A DNA stretch of 64,000 nucleotides from Porphyra umbilicalis. Lineage: Eukaryota > Rhodophyta > Bangiophyceae > Bangiales > Bangiaceae. Both the position numbers and the translations under genes were made by a program. A model generated the notes under the pieces. That model ran no database searches. It worked only from the letters and a program-made list of their open reading frames with translations, and was not told the origin of the DNA. The stretch's first letter is position 1. The number at the start of each line of letters is the position of its first letter. The stretch is taken from NCBI GenBank assembly GCA_002049455.2, contig KV918772.1, positions 62,001 to 126,000 of the forward strand, given 5' to 3'. Below are positions 33,991 to 45,057 of the stretch, in pieces.

Positions 33991-34313
33991 CAAGTCTCAC
34001 CTGCAGTGCAAAATGTAGTAACACAATCTAGGGGGTTACCTGAGAAGGAGGGAAGTAACTGCCGTCTTAGCCGCTCGCGCGACACCTGCTATGGGACTCG
34101 AGGTCCGGGAAGTCGGGCCGATCGAAACGCCAAGACATCAAGACACGGTTTACTTGCCGGCGACGACGGTGCCTCCCACCGTCGTCGTCCTTCGTCCTAA
34201 AAGGGCGGAAGTCGTCGCCCGGGCCCAATTTCCCCCAATGGGAATCGACCCGGGCCGTCACCAACCAATGCAGATAATTCCCTCCATGCATGTCAAGTCC
34301 CCCGCGGCGATCA
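33991..34313. other. Junction between gypsy B and gypsy C
   Basis: Leader or LTR remains of one or both elements should lie here. A word ending GTGTTACTACA (element sense, near 34008-34018) could be the end of the 5' LTR of gypsy B, but no partner was found. No copy of the 292-bp gypsy C LTR is present. Confidence 0.3.
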
Positions 34314-35480
34314 TTACAGACGAGGGGGAGAAACCGTCCCGCGCGAAACGCGCTGCACCCGCCGCGTGGCGCCCGGTCGGCCGTCGCCTGCCGCGCCCTC
34401 TCGGGCGAGCCAGCGCCCTCTCGGGCGCGCCAATCCGGCCTCCTGCGGGGCCCGCGTGCCGGGCGCAACGGATCGGGTACGCTCCCCCGGGTGGCCCGAG
34501 CCCGCCAGCGGCGCCGCCCTCTCGCCCCGGTCCCCGCGTCGCCGACCCGTCGGCCACCACCGCCACTGGCGTCGCCACCTCACGTCAGGGACCGCGTCCC
34601 CCGTCGTCGCCGACGTCCCCGCGGTGGCCCCGGGGCCCCGTAGTACTACACGTGGAAGATTCTCCAGGGGTTCCCAGGTGTCGTCTTTTGACCCGTAGTC
34701 GAACCAGCGCACCTTAGCGCTGGAGCCGTCGCCAGTCTCGCTTAAGCCTTGAAGTTTGTCAACAACATATTTATTGGCAGCTGTTGGGGGTGTCTTGCGT
34801 TTGTCAAGATCATCTAGTAGCGCTTGTGGAACAGTGTCCGTCGTCGTTGGACGAGGAGCTGGTGTGACATGATCACTGCTGACCAGGGGTACTCAGGATA
34901 TGTATTTCAAGCCGTAATAGGATACGGATACACGCCGATCCTTCGTATCTGATAACGAATAACTACATCAGCAAAAATCTGGGACAGGATATCTGTCACC
35001 GGAACTGGATATTGGAGTAGATTATAATCGTATCCGGATACGATTATTGGATCCGAATAAAATCCCCCAAGTCCGTCGGTCAGCTCCATTAGAGCCCAAG
35101 AAGAACGCCATCTAGCCGTTATTCGAGTGCTCAATGAACGTCAGTACGACTTGAAATCCACAGTTGATTTCAGCGCCCCAACGGGCGCCGTCCAGGCGGT
35201 TCGCAGCCGTTTGTGTAAACGGACGTCAGACAGACCGTTCTGAATCTCGTTTTACACTTTGACAACAACGCTATCGGGTGGATTCGCGTGATTGACCAGA
35301 TCCACCTGGGTCGGGCTGGATCGCAGCTGGTAGCCGCCAAATATTCGGACTTTAATCCTTCTATTGGCGGCACGCGAAAAGAGAGGTCGATTGGGTTTAA
35401 CAAGAATTGTGCAGGCGCGGGAAGCCTCATAACAGTATATATCGTTGAGTTCTGACTCTAGTATCTGGGATACGGATCCG

Positions 35481-35529
35481 ATATTGCAGACCGCCCAATT
35501 TTGGCCGATCCGAACAAGAACACAAGCAC
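35481..35529 (+). repeat. Internal inverted repeat, left arm, of the hAT
   Basis: 49 bp, contains GACCGCCCAATTTTGGCC. Its reverse complement is at 36893-36941 with one mismatch. Confidence 0.85.
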
Positions 35530-36892
35530 TCATGTGTTTTCAAACATTTTTGATAACTCCGCACTTATATCGCATTCATCCAGGCATGTTTCACATTAAG
35601 TCGGCGAGTAAATTAAATTGAATCTGGAGCCGGTACAAGAGCCGGCGGTCGGGGACCCGGCCGCCGTCGTGCCGACAGCTGCGCCGCACCCCCCCACCCC
35701 CCCCCCCGCTTGCCCCCGCCCGTCACTATCGCCGGCGCCCCTGTCGCTCCACCAATCGCGGGCAGCTGTCGCCCTTTTGCTGGGACAGGGTGTCTCACGG
35801 AGGTATGCGTCGTTCGCGCACACTCCAGGGGGTCCGCTTCTCTTTTCGGGGGGGGGCGGGGAGGGGTGGGGGGGGCGCACGGGTGCTCAGTGCATGGCGA
35901 CAGGCGCGATCGTTGATGCTGTGCTGCTTGTCTCTGTGTGCTTTTGTTGTAAATTTTGGCCCCTTCCCTGTAGCGCGCGACATCGGTGGTGAACACGGTG
36001 TGTCATCAGCCTGTACTCTCTGCTTGAGTCGTCCATGTGCCCCCCCCCCCTCCCTTGTTTGTGTCCGCCGTCCATGTAGGCGCGTCTGGGAAACATGGGG
36101 CATTCTGGTTCACGCTCAGTGGGGGGTTCTGGCGGGCGGCGTGGACAGTGGCGGTGGGGGTGGGAGGGCGTGAAGAGTCAAATCTGCGCATTCACTGGAT
36201 CGCACTCAAAAACAACACAGGCAGACGCGCCGTCTTTTTCTTCCCTCTTTGGTCACTCTCCCGCTACGTGGGTAGTCTTTCCCCCTCTTTTGCCGGGGCG
36301 TGAGCAATGATCCCAACTGTTGTGCCACTTGGGGGGGGGGACAGCAGCGCGGCGAAGACGAAGACGACAACACGCGAGCAGCAACGGACAGCCAATCAGC
36401 GACCGAATTAAATGTGCAAGGATCTTGCGTCCCAGCCAATCAGCAGGTGTGGAGCTGTAAAGAGGGTCCCCTTCCGACAGTCGGCGTGTGCTGCGGCCCG
36501 ACCCAGGTCATTCGGGCCCCCTCGCAGTCCCGTCGTTTCCCTTCGTTTCTCGTCGTTTCTCGTCGTTTCTCGGGCGTTCCGCCTCGGATCCGCATCAGAT
36601 GCGGGCTCCGGGGCATCGAAGCTCGCAAGATAGGCCAGATCCAGGCAGAATCGCCTGAGAGACGTGCACTGCGACAATAGTGCGGTGCACCTTGTGCGAC
36701 CTTCAGATCTTTTCGAGTCATGTTCGGACCAAATCACCCGTAGAAGGGGAGCCAGGGCAGCCCCCCGTTCATCAATTCTCTGACAGCTCTATTCTCACTC
36801 AGATGTTTCCAAAAATAGAGCCTGAGATGTACTGTGATTTGGTCCTTAAAGGCTGTCAGTCCGTACTTCGCACTCTTGTCCTCGTCCCCCTT

Positions 36893-36941
36893 GTGCTTGT
36901 GTTCCTGTTCGGATCGGCCAAAATTGGGCGGTCTGCAATAT
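36893..36941 (-). repeat. Internal inverted repeat, right arm, of the hAT
   Basis: Partner of 35481-35529. Confidence 0.85.
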
Positions 36942-39199
36942 AATCTTTCAATTTCTGAAGGACAGGATAGATGTATCCTCACCTCCGTTTCTCATATTGC
37001 ATTTCGGATACGCGTCCCCGGCTCGTATCCGAAGTGGATACGGATATAATGCACGGATATAAGCCATGGGAATATATTCATGACAACCTCTGCTGCTGAC
37101 ACGTTTTTCCTCGCCGTCAGTGTCAATGACAAACGTGGAGGCGTCCGCGTCTGCGTCGATGACCACGAAGGGTCAAATGGCTTTGCTTTTCATCTTGTTT
37201 TGCCGGTAGTGGCTGATCGTGTAAACGTAGTCGCCGACCTTGACGTCCGCATTGCGGGTTGCGACTAGATGGTCGAAGTTACGTTTGTAGCGTTGTTGTA
37301 TGTTACGCAAAGCCTCGACTGCGATGGGGATCTGCTTGCGCAGGCGGGCCATGAACTCGCGCTTGCGAGCAAGGGGTGACCCATCCTTGAGCGTTCCCTT
37401 ATTGGTGAGGGGAGTGCCCAGGGGCAAGTTGCGAACCGTAAGGTTGGAGATCCGCCTTGGGAAAACGAGCTCAAAGGGAGCGATACCCGTAGAACGGTGT
37501 GGTTGGCTTTTGTGTGCCATGGTGATTACCGGGAGTAGCTCGTCCCATCGTGATGAGATGTCGGCGACGTAGTGTCGCAGCTGCGTAGCCATGGTACGGT
37601 TGTACCGTCAACTTGCCTATTGGTTCGGGGATGATACGCCGTGGTGCGAACCGTTTCAATGCCAAGCATTTTCATCACAGCGATGAAGAAGTTCGACATG
37701 AACTGGGGCCCTTGGTCCGATAGGATCCGGTCCGGCGGCCCGTAGGCGGACACCGACGCGTCGATGATGGCTGACGCCACGGAGATGGCCGTCATTTGCC
37801 GTAAAGCGACGCACATGGTGAGCTTGGCGAAGCGGTCGGTGATATCCAAGATGAAGCGATTTCTCTTCTTGGAGGCCGGAATGGGCCCTAAAATGTCAAC
37901 GGACAGCTCCGTAAGAGGCTCAAGAGCCGGGATCAGCATCAAGGGAGTGGTGTGTCGCCGCAAGGCGAGGCAGTTTCGGGCACAAGTTGTGCACTTGGTG
38001 ATGGTCGTGTGGATGTCCGATACCATCGAGGGCCAGTAAAATGCCTTTCGCAGGGTCTAGTACATCCGGTTCATACCGGGGTGGGCTGCCCCTGCGGCGC
38101 GATGCTCGAGCGTCAAGACGCGTTCGCGTAATGGTTTTGGTATTACCAATTGTTTGCCGTGAGGCGTCCGGAGATACAGAGCTTGAAGCTCGTTGCGGAA
38201 GAAGGCCTTGGCCGTTCCGCGCTCCACGCGAGTGGCCTCCTCGACGCAGAAGTCGTCTGTTTGTTGTTGTTAGACAACATAGTCAAACACCACCAGTTCC
38301 GGTGTGTCGGTACCCGTGTACCTCCCCGTTCTTAAGCCGTTGGCCGTCTCGGCCAATTCCAGACAAGGTATGTCATCATGGATATCTTCTGGCGGCGCCA
38401 CCGTGGAGGCGCGCGACAGGAAGTCGGGCAAGTGGTGCGATGCACCTGGTTTGTAAACCATATCGAATGTGTACTCGGAGAGGTGAAGTTTCCATCGCAT
38501 CAAGCGTCCGCTTGTGTCAGTTGTGCAGTAGATCCAGCTAAGTGCTTGGTGATCCGTTTGGATGAGGAACCATTGCCCATCGGGGACGTGCCTCAACTTG
38601 AGGACGGCCCACACGACGCCGAAGCATTCGCGCTCCGTTGTGTAGTAGTTTTGCTGTGCAGCAGTAAGTCCTCGGCTCCAATATCCGACAGGATGAAGCT
38701 GCTCGCCCGGTTCGTCCTGGAAGAGGGTACGACCAACTTGGTAGGCGCATGCGCCAACGTCAACAACGAGCTTCCGATTGGCATTTAGCACGGCAAGTAC
38801 CGGTGGGCACAACAGTGCGTTTCGAAAGTCTTCGAATGCGGCGATAGCCACGTCCGCTGGTGGTGGTAGGTCAGGTGGGATCTTGGCCCTAGTCAGGGCG
38901 TTCAGCGGCTTTGCTCGGTTGGCAAAGTCCTTGACGAAGCGTCAACAGACGTTGCACATGCCCAAGAAACTTTTCGGCTGGGTTTTCGTCGTTGGGAGCT
39001 TGGCGTGCTTCAGAGCATCCACGTTCTTGTTGTGCACGTGCAGTTGCCCGGGGCGGACAAATTAGCCGAGGTACTCGAATTTGTCGGAGAACCACGTGCA
39101 TTGTTCCAAGTTGAGGGTAACCCCGCGCAGTCGGTGCAGAACCTAATCAACGTCATTGACGTGTTGTTCCGCGTTTGTGGAGAAAATGATGACATCGTC

Positions 39200-39599
39200 T
39201 GTTGAGGCAGCCCCCCAAGCCCGCGCAGGTAAGTCGGAGTTATCGCGGACTGCCCGGCCAGTTTCGGGAGTACTTATGCGGTCATCGGCTTGTTTGGCTG
39301 TGCCATTGTCATGCATTGCTGTATGTGTGTGATGTAATTACTTGTACTTGTACATTGAGGGCAGCTCCTTTTGGAGCTGAGCTCGGGGAGATTCTCGTGG
39401 GGTCATCGAGGGGCGTCGCGATTTGTGGGGTGGTGAGAGCACGTACCCTCCAAGGGAGGGAGCACTGCGCTGGCGGGGGGGGCGCGCCGGCAGAACGTGG
39501 CGAGAGAGGCACACGGAGGGTTTAAGAGCCTGCTGGCCTCGCGCCTCAGACCGCTCTCGAGTAAAGCGACGCATCAACCCAAATACCGCTCACTTCACA
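39200..39599 (+). repeat. 5' LTR of copia 2
   Basis: 400 bp. The outer edge abuts TCGTC; the inner edge abuts the primer-binding site. Confidence 0.95.
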
Positions 39600-39613
39600 G
39601 GTTTTGGGCCCAG
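39600..39613 (+). promoter_or_regulatory. Primer-binding site of copia 2
   Basis: GGTTTTGGGCCCAG, one base different from the copia 1 site and from the complement of the initiator tRNA-Met anticodon arm. Confidence 0.7.
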
Positions 39614-39756
39614 CTGTCGCTGGTGGTAACCGTCGTCTTCCCTGCGGTCGCTGGTGAGACGACGTCGCTGGGATCGCGGTGTGTTCCGGCGGCGGGCGGG
39701 CGTGCTCTGCTCCTTACGTCGTTAGTGCGGCGCTGTGCGGCTCCGAGTTCCTCAAC

Positions 39757-42700
39757 ATGGCAGACCACGGCCGCAATGGCGGCCCGCGGTTTGCGCAGCT
39801 AGATGACGACTACAAGGTGTGGGCAGCGTACCAGCGTGCGCAGCTCAAGAAGGAGAAGCTCTAGGCGGCGGTCGTGACGGACCGACCGGCATCTTCGACG
39901 GACGACAAGAAGCCCGACCCGGTGGTCGACGCGTGGGACGCCATGAACGAGGCGGCGCTGGCGACCATGCAGATGTCGGTCAAGCCCGTGCATCTCAACA
40001 CGGTCACGTCGGTGGACACGGCCAAAGAGGCGTGGGACGCGCTCAAGGTCATGTTCGAGGCGCGAGACAACGCGCAGCTGCTGCGGCTCATGGACGAGCT
40101 GAGCAGCCTCAAGAAGGGCGGCGACGAGAACATCATCAAGTTTGCGTCGCGCGCCAAGATGCTCCGGGACGAGCTCGCCACGCTCGGAAACCCGTTGGAC
40201 GACAACACGCTTGCGCTGCGTATTCTGGCAGGGCTTTCGGTAGAGTACGGGATGCTCAGGACGGTGTTGAAGAACAAGAACACTGCGCTCGTCATGTCGG
40301 ACGTGACGGCTAAGCTCCTTCAAGTCGAGCAGCAAAGCATTTCTGTCGGCGCTTCCGGGCCTTCTGGCAGTGTCAAGTCACAAGCCTTTGTGGCAGCGGC
40401 GCCTAAGAAGCCGTTTGACAAGAAGTCGGTCGTGTGCTTCTACTGTCACAAGAAGGGACATATGCAGCGCAAATGCCACCAGAAGAAGGCGGACGAGGCC
40501 AAGGGCAAGGGCAAGCATGGCGGTGGTGGCCGTGAAGGCGGTCACGGCGGCGGGCCCCACGCGGGTGCCGCTCTGGCCTACACTGATTCTACTGGAGATA
40601 CCGGGAGCAGCAAGGCTCGCGGGTGCTCCCTGTGCTCATCAACTTGGGTGCTCGGCTCTCGCGCAACCAACCACATGGCCGCCGGGGATAAGGACTTCAC
40701 CGTCCGGACGGCGGGAAGCGGGGCCAAGGTCATGTTCGCCAACGGCCAGAAGGTACCCATCAATGGGCACGGCCACGTCTCCATGGACGTTGGCCAGGGC
40801 AAAAAACAAGACGCGCATGGTGCTCGGGGAGGCCATGCTCATGCCGGACCTGACCAGCAACCTGCTCTCTGTTCGAGCAGTTGACCGCAATCGTGGTGCG
40901 GTAGAGTTCGTCGGAAACGCCAGTAACATCCTCAGCGACGGGGATGCTCTCCATTCGAGCGAAGTGCTCGACAAGGCGTCCGTTTTCGGCAAGGTCAACA
41001 ACCTGGAGCAGGACGTGCTCAAGGTCACGCCGGTCAAGGCTTCGGCGTGCGCGGCATCGACGCGCATCGCTGGGGAGGCGGAGCTGTGGCATCGTCGGCT
41101 CAACCACTTGGGGTTGAAGAACCTCAAGCGGGCGGCCGCAATGGTCGACGGAATGCCGTTGTCAGTGGCAGACGCCAAGCGCGTCATTGGGACGGTGTGT
41201 GTGCCGTGTGTGAACGGCAAGATGGTTCAGTCGCCCAGCCCCCGCTCGTCGACAACAACAACCAAGTGCGAACTGGTGCACACCGACATTGGTGGCCCAC
41301 TCACTGAGTCGCTAGGTGGCTCCCTCTACTTCAGGACGGCGCTGGAGGACTCAGCGGGGTTTATCACAGCTACGCCTATCAAGACAAACGGGAAGGCGCC
41401 GAAGGTGCTCAGGACGCGCATCAAGCATCTTGAGACGCTGACGGGCGTGACAGTGAAGCGTGTCCGTCACGACAGTGCAAAGCAGTACGTCACTCACGAT
41501 CTTAAGGCGTGGATCGAGGACAAGGGCATCACGTCTGAGATGACGGCGCCGTGGAAGTCGCAGCAGAACGGCAAGACGGAGTAGGTGAACCGCACGCTGA
41601 TGGAGCGCGTGCGTGCTGCCCTGCTTGACGCCGGTGCGGAGGAAGAGCTGTGGGCCGAGGCGTTGGCCTCCGTCGTCCATGTGCTCAACCGATCTCCCAA
41701 GGCGGGGCTCGATGTGACGCCGCTCGAAAGCTGACGGGTCGACGCCCCAACGTCGCGGGATTCCGTGTTTGGGGAAGTCGGGCGTGGGCGCTCAAGTCGA
41801 AGAAGCAGCAGCGCAAGCTGGAGCCGAGGACCGACGTCGGCCGCTTTGTGGGCTACACTATTGGCGGCAAGGCCAACCGCATCCTCGAGTACGAAACAAA
41901 CCAAGTATTCGGGTGTCGGGACGTGCTGATGGAGGAGAACCCGGCGGAGGTCGAGACGTCAGCAGTCGCGTGAAGCGCTGGTCCCCGGCTGACTGCGGAA
42001 TATGACGGCGACAAGGACGGCGCCACGGAAGGGACAATGGACATGCTCGGCGCAGAAGGCGGGCGACAGGACGAGTACTCCCAGGACGACACCTCTGACA
42101 GCGACAACGAAGTCGGTCCTCCTTCCTTTGCTGGCGATAGCCAGGAGGAGGACGAGGACGGCGTCGGTGGCTCGACACCCGCAGCTGCTCAAGCACCTGC
42201 GGCCAGTGACAGCGTCACACCGGGGCCTCGTCGCTCAAAGCGCAAGCCAGCTCCCAAGGTAACATGGTGGGAGCAGGAACCCAAGACGTACTTGGCAAGC
42301 GGTAACGCTTCCGCGGCTGAGGCGGGCTGGGACTTGCACAAGCCGCCGGAAAACGGGAAGGAGGCGCGCGCTCGTCCTGACTGGCCGCTGTGGCAGCAGG
42401 CCATTGAGGAGGAGGTGGCGGCACACAAGCACCTTGGCACCCGGTTCAAGACCAGGGGGATCAACAAGAATCACAAGGCCATCAAGACGCGATTCGTGTT
42501 CGACATCAAGCACGACGCGGAGAGCAAGCTGACGCGCTACAAGGCTCGACTCGTGGCCCAAGCGTTCAACCAGTTGCCCGGACGAGACTTTGACGAGACG
42601 TGGGCTCCGGTACCCAACGCGGCCACGACACGTGCTCTCTTTGCTGTGGCGGCAGCCATGGGCTGGAAGATTCACCATGTCGACGTCAAGACAGTCTTCC

Positions 42701-43935
42701 TTAACGCCAAGATGGAAAAGGAGATGTACATCAAACTCCCCGACGGTAACGAACCGGAGGGGCTGGAGGAGATGTGTCGGCTTAACCAGGCGCTCTACGG
42801 GACAAAGCAGGCAGGGCGGCTGTGGGGCATCAAGATCGACAAGGAGCTCAAAGAGATGGCGGCGGTCCGGTCCAAGGTGGACCCGTGCCTCTACGAGTGG
42901 CACCACCCCGTGCACGGGTGCATTTTCATCCTCGTGTACGTCGACGACATTATCGTTTCAGGCGAGCAGCTGGCTGTTGTCGAGGCCGTCAAGCGCTCCG
43001 TGTCTTCCAAGATTGAGGTGCGCGACATGAGGGAAGTCCGGGACTGTATCGGCATCAAGGTCATGCGCAACCGGGCGGCCAAGATTCTGACGTTGAGCAA
43101 CCCGGGGCACACCGCGACGCTGCTGGAGGCGTTCGGGATGGACAAGGCGACGCCAAACAAGACGCCGATGGCGCCGGGGGTCAAGCTCACCAAGACAGGA
43201 GAGGGCCTGCTGCCAGAGGGCAACCGTTCCGCCGACTTGGTCGGCTCCCTCCTCTACCTGTCAACCACGACGAGGCCAGACATTGCCTTTGCCGTGGGGG
43301 TGCTGTCGCGCTTCATTTCCTGCCCTGAGGAGAACCACATGCGCGCGGCCAAAGGGGTTCTGCGCTACCTGCGCGGGACGACTTGCCTGGGTGTGATCTA
43401 CAGCGGCAGCGACCCGCTGCAAGGGCTTGGCGACGCCGACTGGGCCAACGACATCGACGGTCGTCTGTCAACGACCGGCTTCGTCTTCCCCTGCAATGGC
43501 GGGGCGACTGCGTGGGCAAGTAAGCGCCAGTCGACCGTGGCCACCTCGACGGCCAAGGTCGAGTACGTGGCCGCCGCAATAGCGACCAAGGAGGCGCTGT
43601 GGCTACGCAAGCTGCTGTCGGCTCTGGGCGTCGACGGTGGAGCCGTGGCGATGGGGGAGGACAACCAGTCCTGCCTGGCGCTGGTCAACAACCCCGAGGC
43701 GACGGGGCGGACCAAGCATGTCGACGTCGCCTTCCACATGGTTCGCGACTACCAGGCGCGCGGGGATGTGGCCTTCTACTTCCCCCCGAGCGCCGACATG
43801 CCGGCGGACAGGCTCACCAAGCCGCTGCCGTCGCCGGCGTTCACGGCTTTCCGGGCTGCCGTAGGGGTGTATGAAGACCTAGGCGCGGTTGCGCAGGGCG
43901 CCGAGCTTGGCGACCCCCTGTTGGGGGAGTGCTGA
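39757..43935 (+). pseudogene. Gag-pol coding region of copia 2
   Basis: Gag (from about 39757) carries the retrotransposon gag helices (DTAKEAWDALKVMFEARDN) and a CCHC knuckle, CFYCHKKGHMQRKC, near 40435-40480. The protease region lies near 40630-40760. The integrase has HRRLNHLGLKNLKRA and a Cys pair near 41090-41220, with the core following to about 41750. The reverse transcriptase carries KTRFVFDIKHDAESKLTRYK and LVYVDDIIVS near 42935-42962. RNase H has LGDADWANDIDGRLSTTGF near 43430-43480. The region ends at 43935. It is broken, with about three to five breaks. Confidence 0.9.
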
Positions 43936-44657
43936 GCCGCCGTGGCGCCACTGGAGGCGTCCAGTGGCGCGGCCCCGGATTCACGGCAGCGACCTCCATC
44001 GACCTTGCCGCGGGCCGGTGGCTGTCGTGGACGGTTGCGCTACCATCCCCTTGTTTGAGGCCGGCCATGGGGCGCTGTTGCCTTAGGGGGGACGGCCGGT
44101 TGGGACCGTCCTGGGGCGCTGTGGCGCCACTGGGGGCGACCAGTGGCGCAGCCGCGGGTTCGCGGCGACCGCCCGACTCGATTTGGCCCGAGTCGATTTT
44201 GGGCGGTTTTGGCCAGGAGCAGTAAGCCTACTGCTCCCGACGGGCACGAGTCGATTTTGGCGCAAGTCGAATTTGGTCGATGTTGGCCGGAAGTAGTGGG
44301 CCCCGATTTTGGCCGGGAGCAGTAGGCCTACTGCTCCCAGCGAGCAAACTTTGCCGGGCCGCCGATGCGCCGGATCGTCTCCTTTCAAGACGCAACCGGG
44401 TGCGCTGTACTCACCTCGACGCCTGCTTCACGTCGATGGTGATTCTTGGCGATTTCGTCGGAGGTCGATTTTACTTGGCCGAAATCGGGTGGACTCGCTG
44501 GGAGCTGTAGGCCTACTGCTCCCACCGACTCGACCCGATTTCGGCAAAGTCGATGAGATCGACTTGGCCGTTTTCTCGATCGCGAATGTTGGCGTAACAT
44601 CTCGCACTGTGTCCGTGACGAAGCGTCCATGGCGCGGACTGTGGGGCGCTGGGGAAG
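43936..44657 (+). repeat. 3' untranslated region of copia 2 with palindromes and a duplication
   Basis: A block of about 50 bases starting GTGGCGCCACTG is present twice (about 43941 and 44119). Three copies of a palindrome around AGGCCT lie at 44216-44237, 44315-44338 (perfect, 24 bp) and 44500-44523. No gene is seen. Confidence 0.8.
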
Positions 44658-45057
44658 TGTTGAGGCAGCCCCTCAAGCCCGCGCAGGTGAGTCGGAGTTA
44701 CCGCGGACTGCCGGGCTAGTTTCGGGAGTACTTATGCGGTCATCGGCTTGTTTCGCTGTGCCATTGTCATGCATTGCTGTATGTGTGTGATGTAATTAAT
44801 TGTACTTGTACATTGAGGGCAGCTCCTGTTGGAGCTGAGCTCGGGGAGATTCTCGTGGGGTCATCGAGGGGCGTCGCGATTTGTGGGGTGGTGAGAGCAC
44901 GTACCCTCCAAGGGAGGGAGCACTGCGCTGGCGGGGGGGGCGCGCCGGCAGAACGTGGCGAGAGAGGCACACGGAGGATTTAAGAGCCTGCTGGCTTCGC
45001 GCCTCAGACCGCTCTCGAATAAAGCGACGCATCCACCCAACTACCGTTCACTTTACA
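44658..45057 (+). repeat. 3' LTR of copia 2
   Basis: 400 bp, about 96% identical to the 5' LTR, followed by the target duplication TCGTC. Confidence 0.95.

Larger units (their letters stand above)
34884..37092. mobile_element. Non-autonomous hAT transposon, 2209 bp
   Basis: The ends read CAGGGGTACTCAGG and, inverted, CAGAGGTTGTCATG: imperfect hAT-type terminal repeats. An 8-bp target duplication CTGCTGAC flanks it at 34876-34883 and 37093-37100, the size expected of hAT. Both subterminal zones are rich in GTATCCG/CGGATAC words (34918-35060 and 37010-37065), likely transposase-binding repeats. Inside, a 49-bp inverted repeat (35481-35529 and 36893-36941, 48 of 49 identical) brackets the core. 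No transposase frame is visible, so it needs help in trans. Gypsy C coding sequence resumes on both sides. Confidence 0.85.
39200..45057 (+). mobile_element. Copia element 2 (Ty1/copia LTR retrotransposon)
   Basis: 5858 bp on the plus strand with two 400-bp LTRs that start TGTTGAGG and end in CA. A 5-bp target duplication TCGTC lies at 39195-39199 and 45058-45062. It sits in the reverse transcriptase region of gypsy C, which lies on the opposite strand. The LTRs differ at about 15 of 400 positions (3.8%), so it is older than copia 1. Internal parts: primer-binding site, gag-pol, then a long 3' untranslated region with palindromes, then a polypurine tract (GGGGCGCTGGGGAAG, 44643-44657). Broken, with about three to five breaks. 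Confidence 0.95.
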
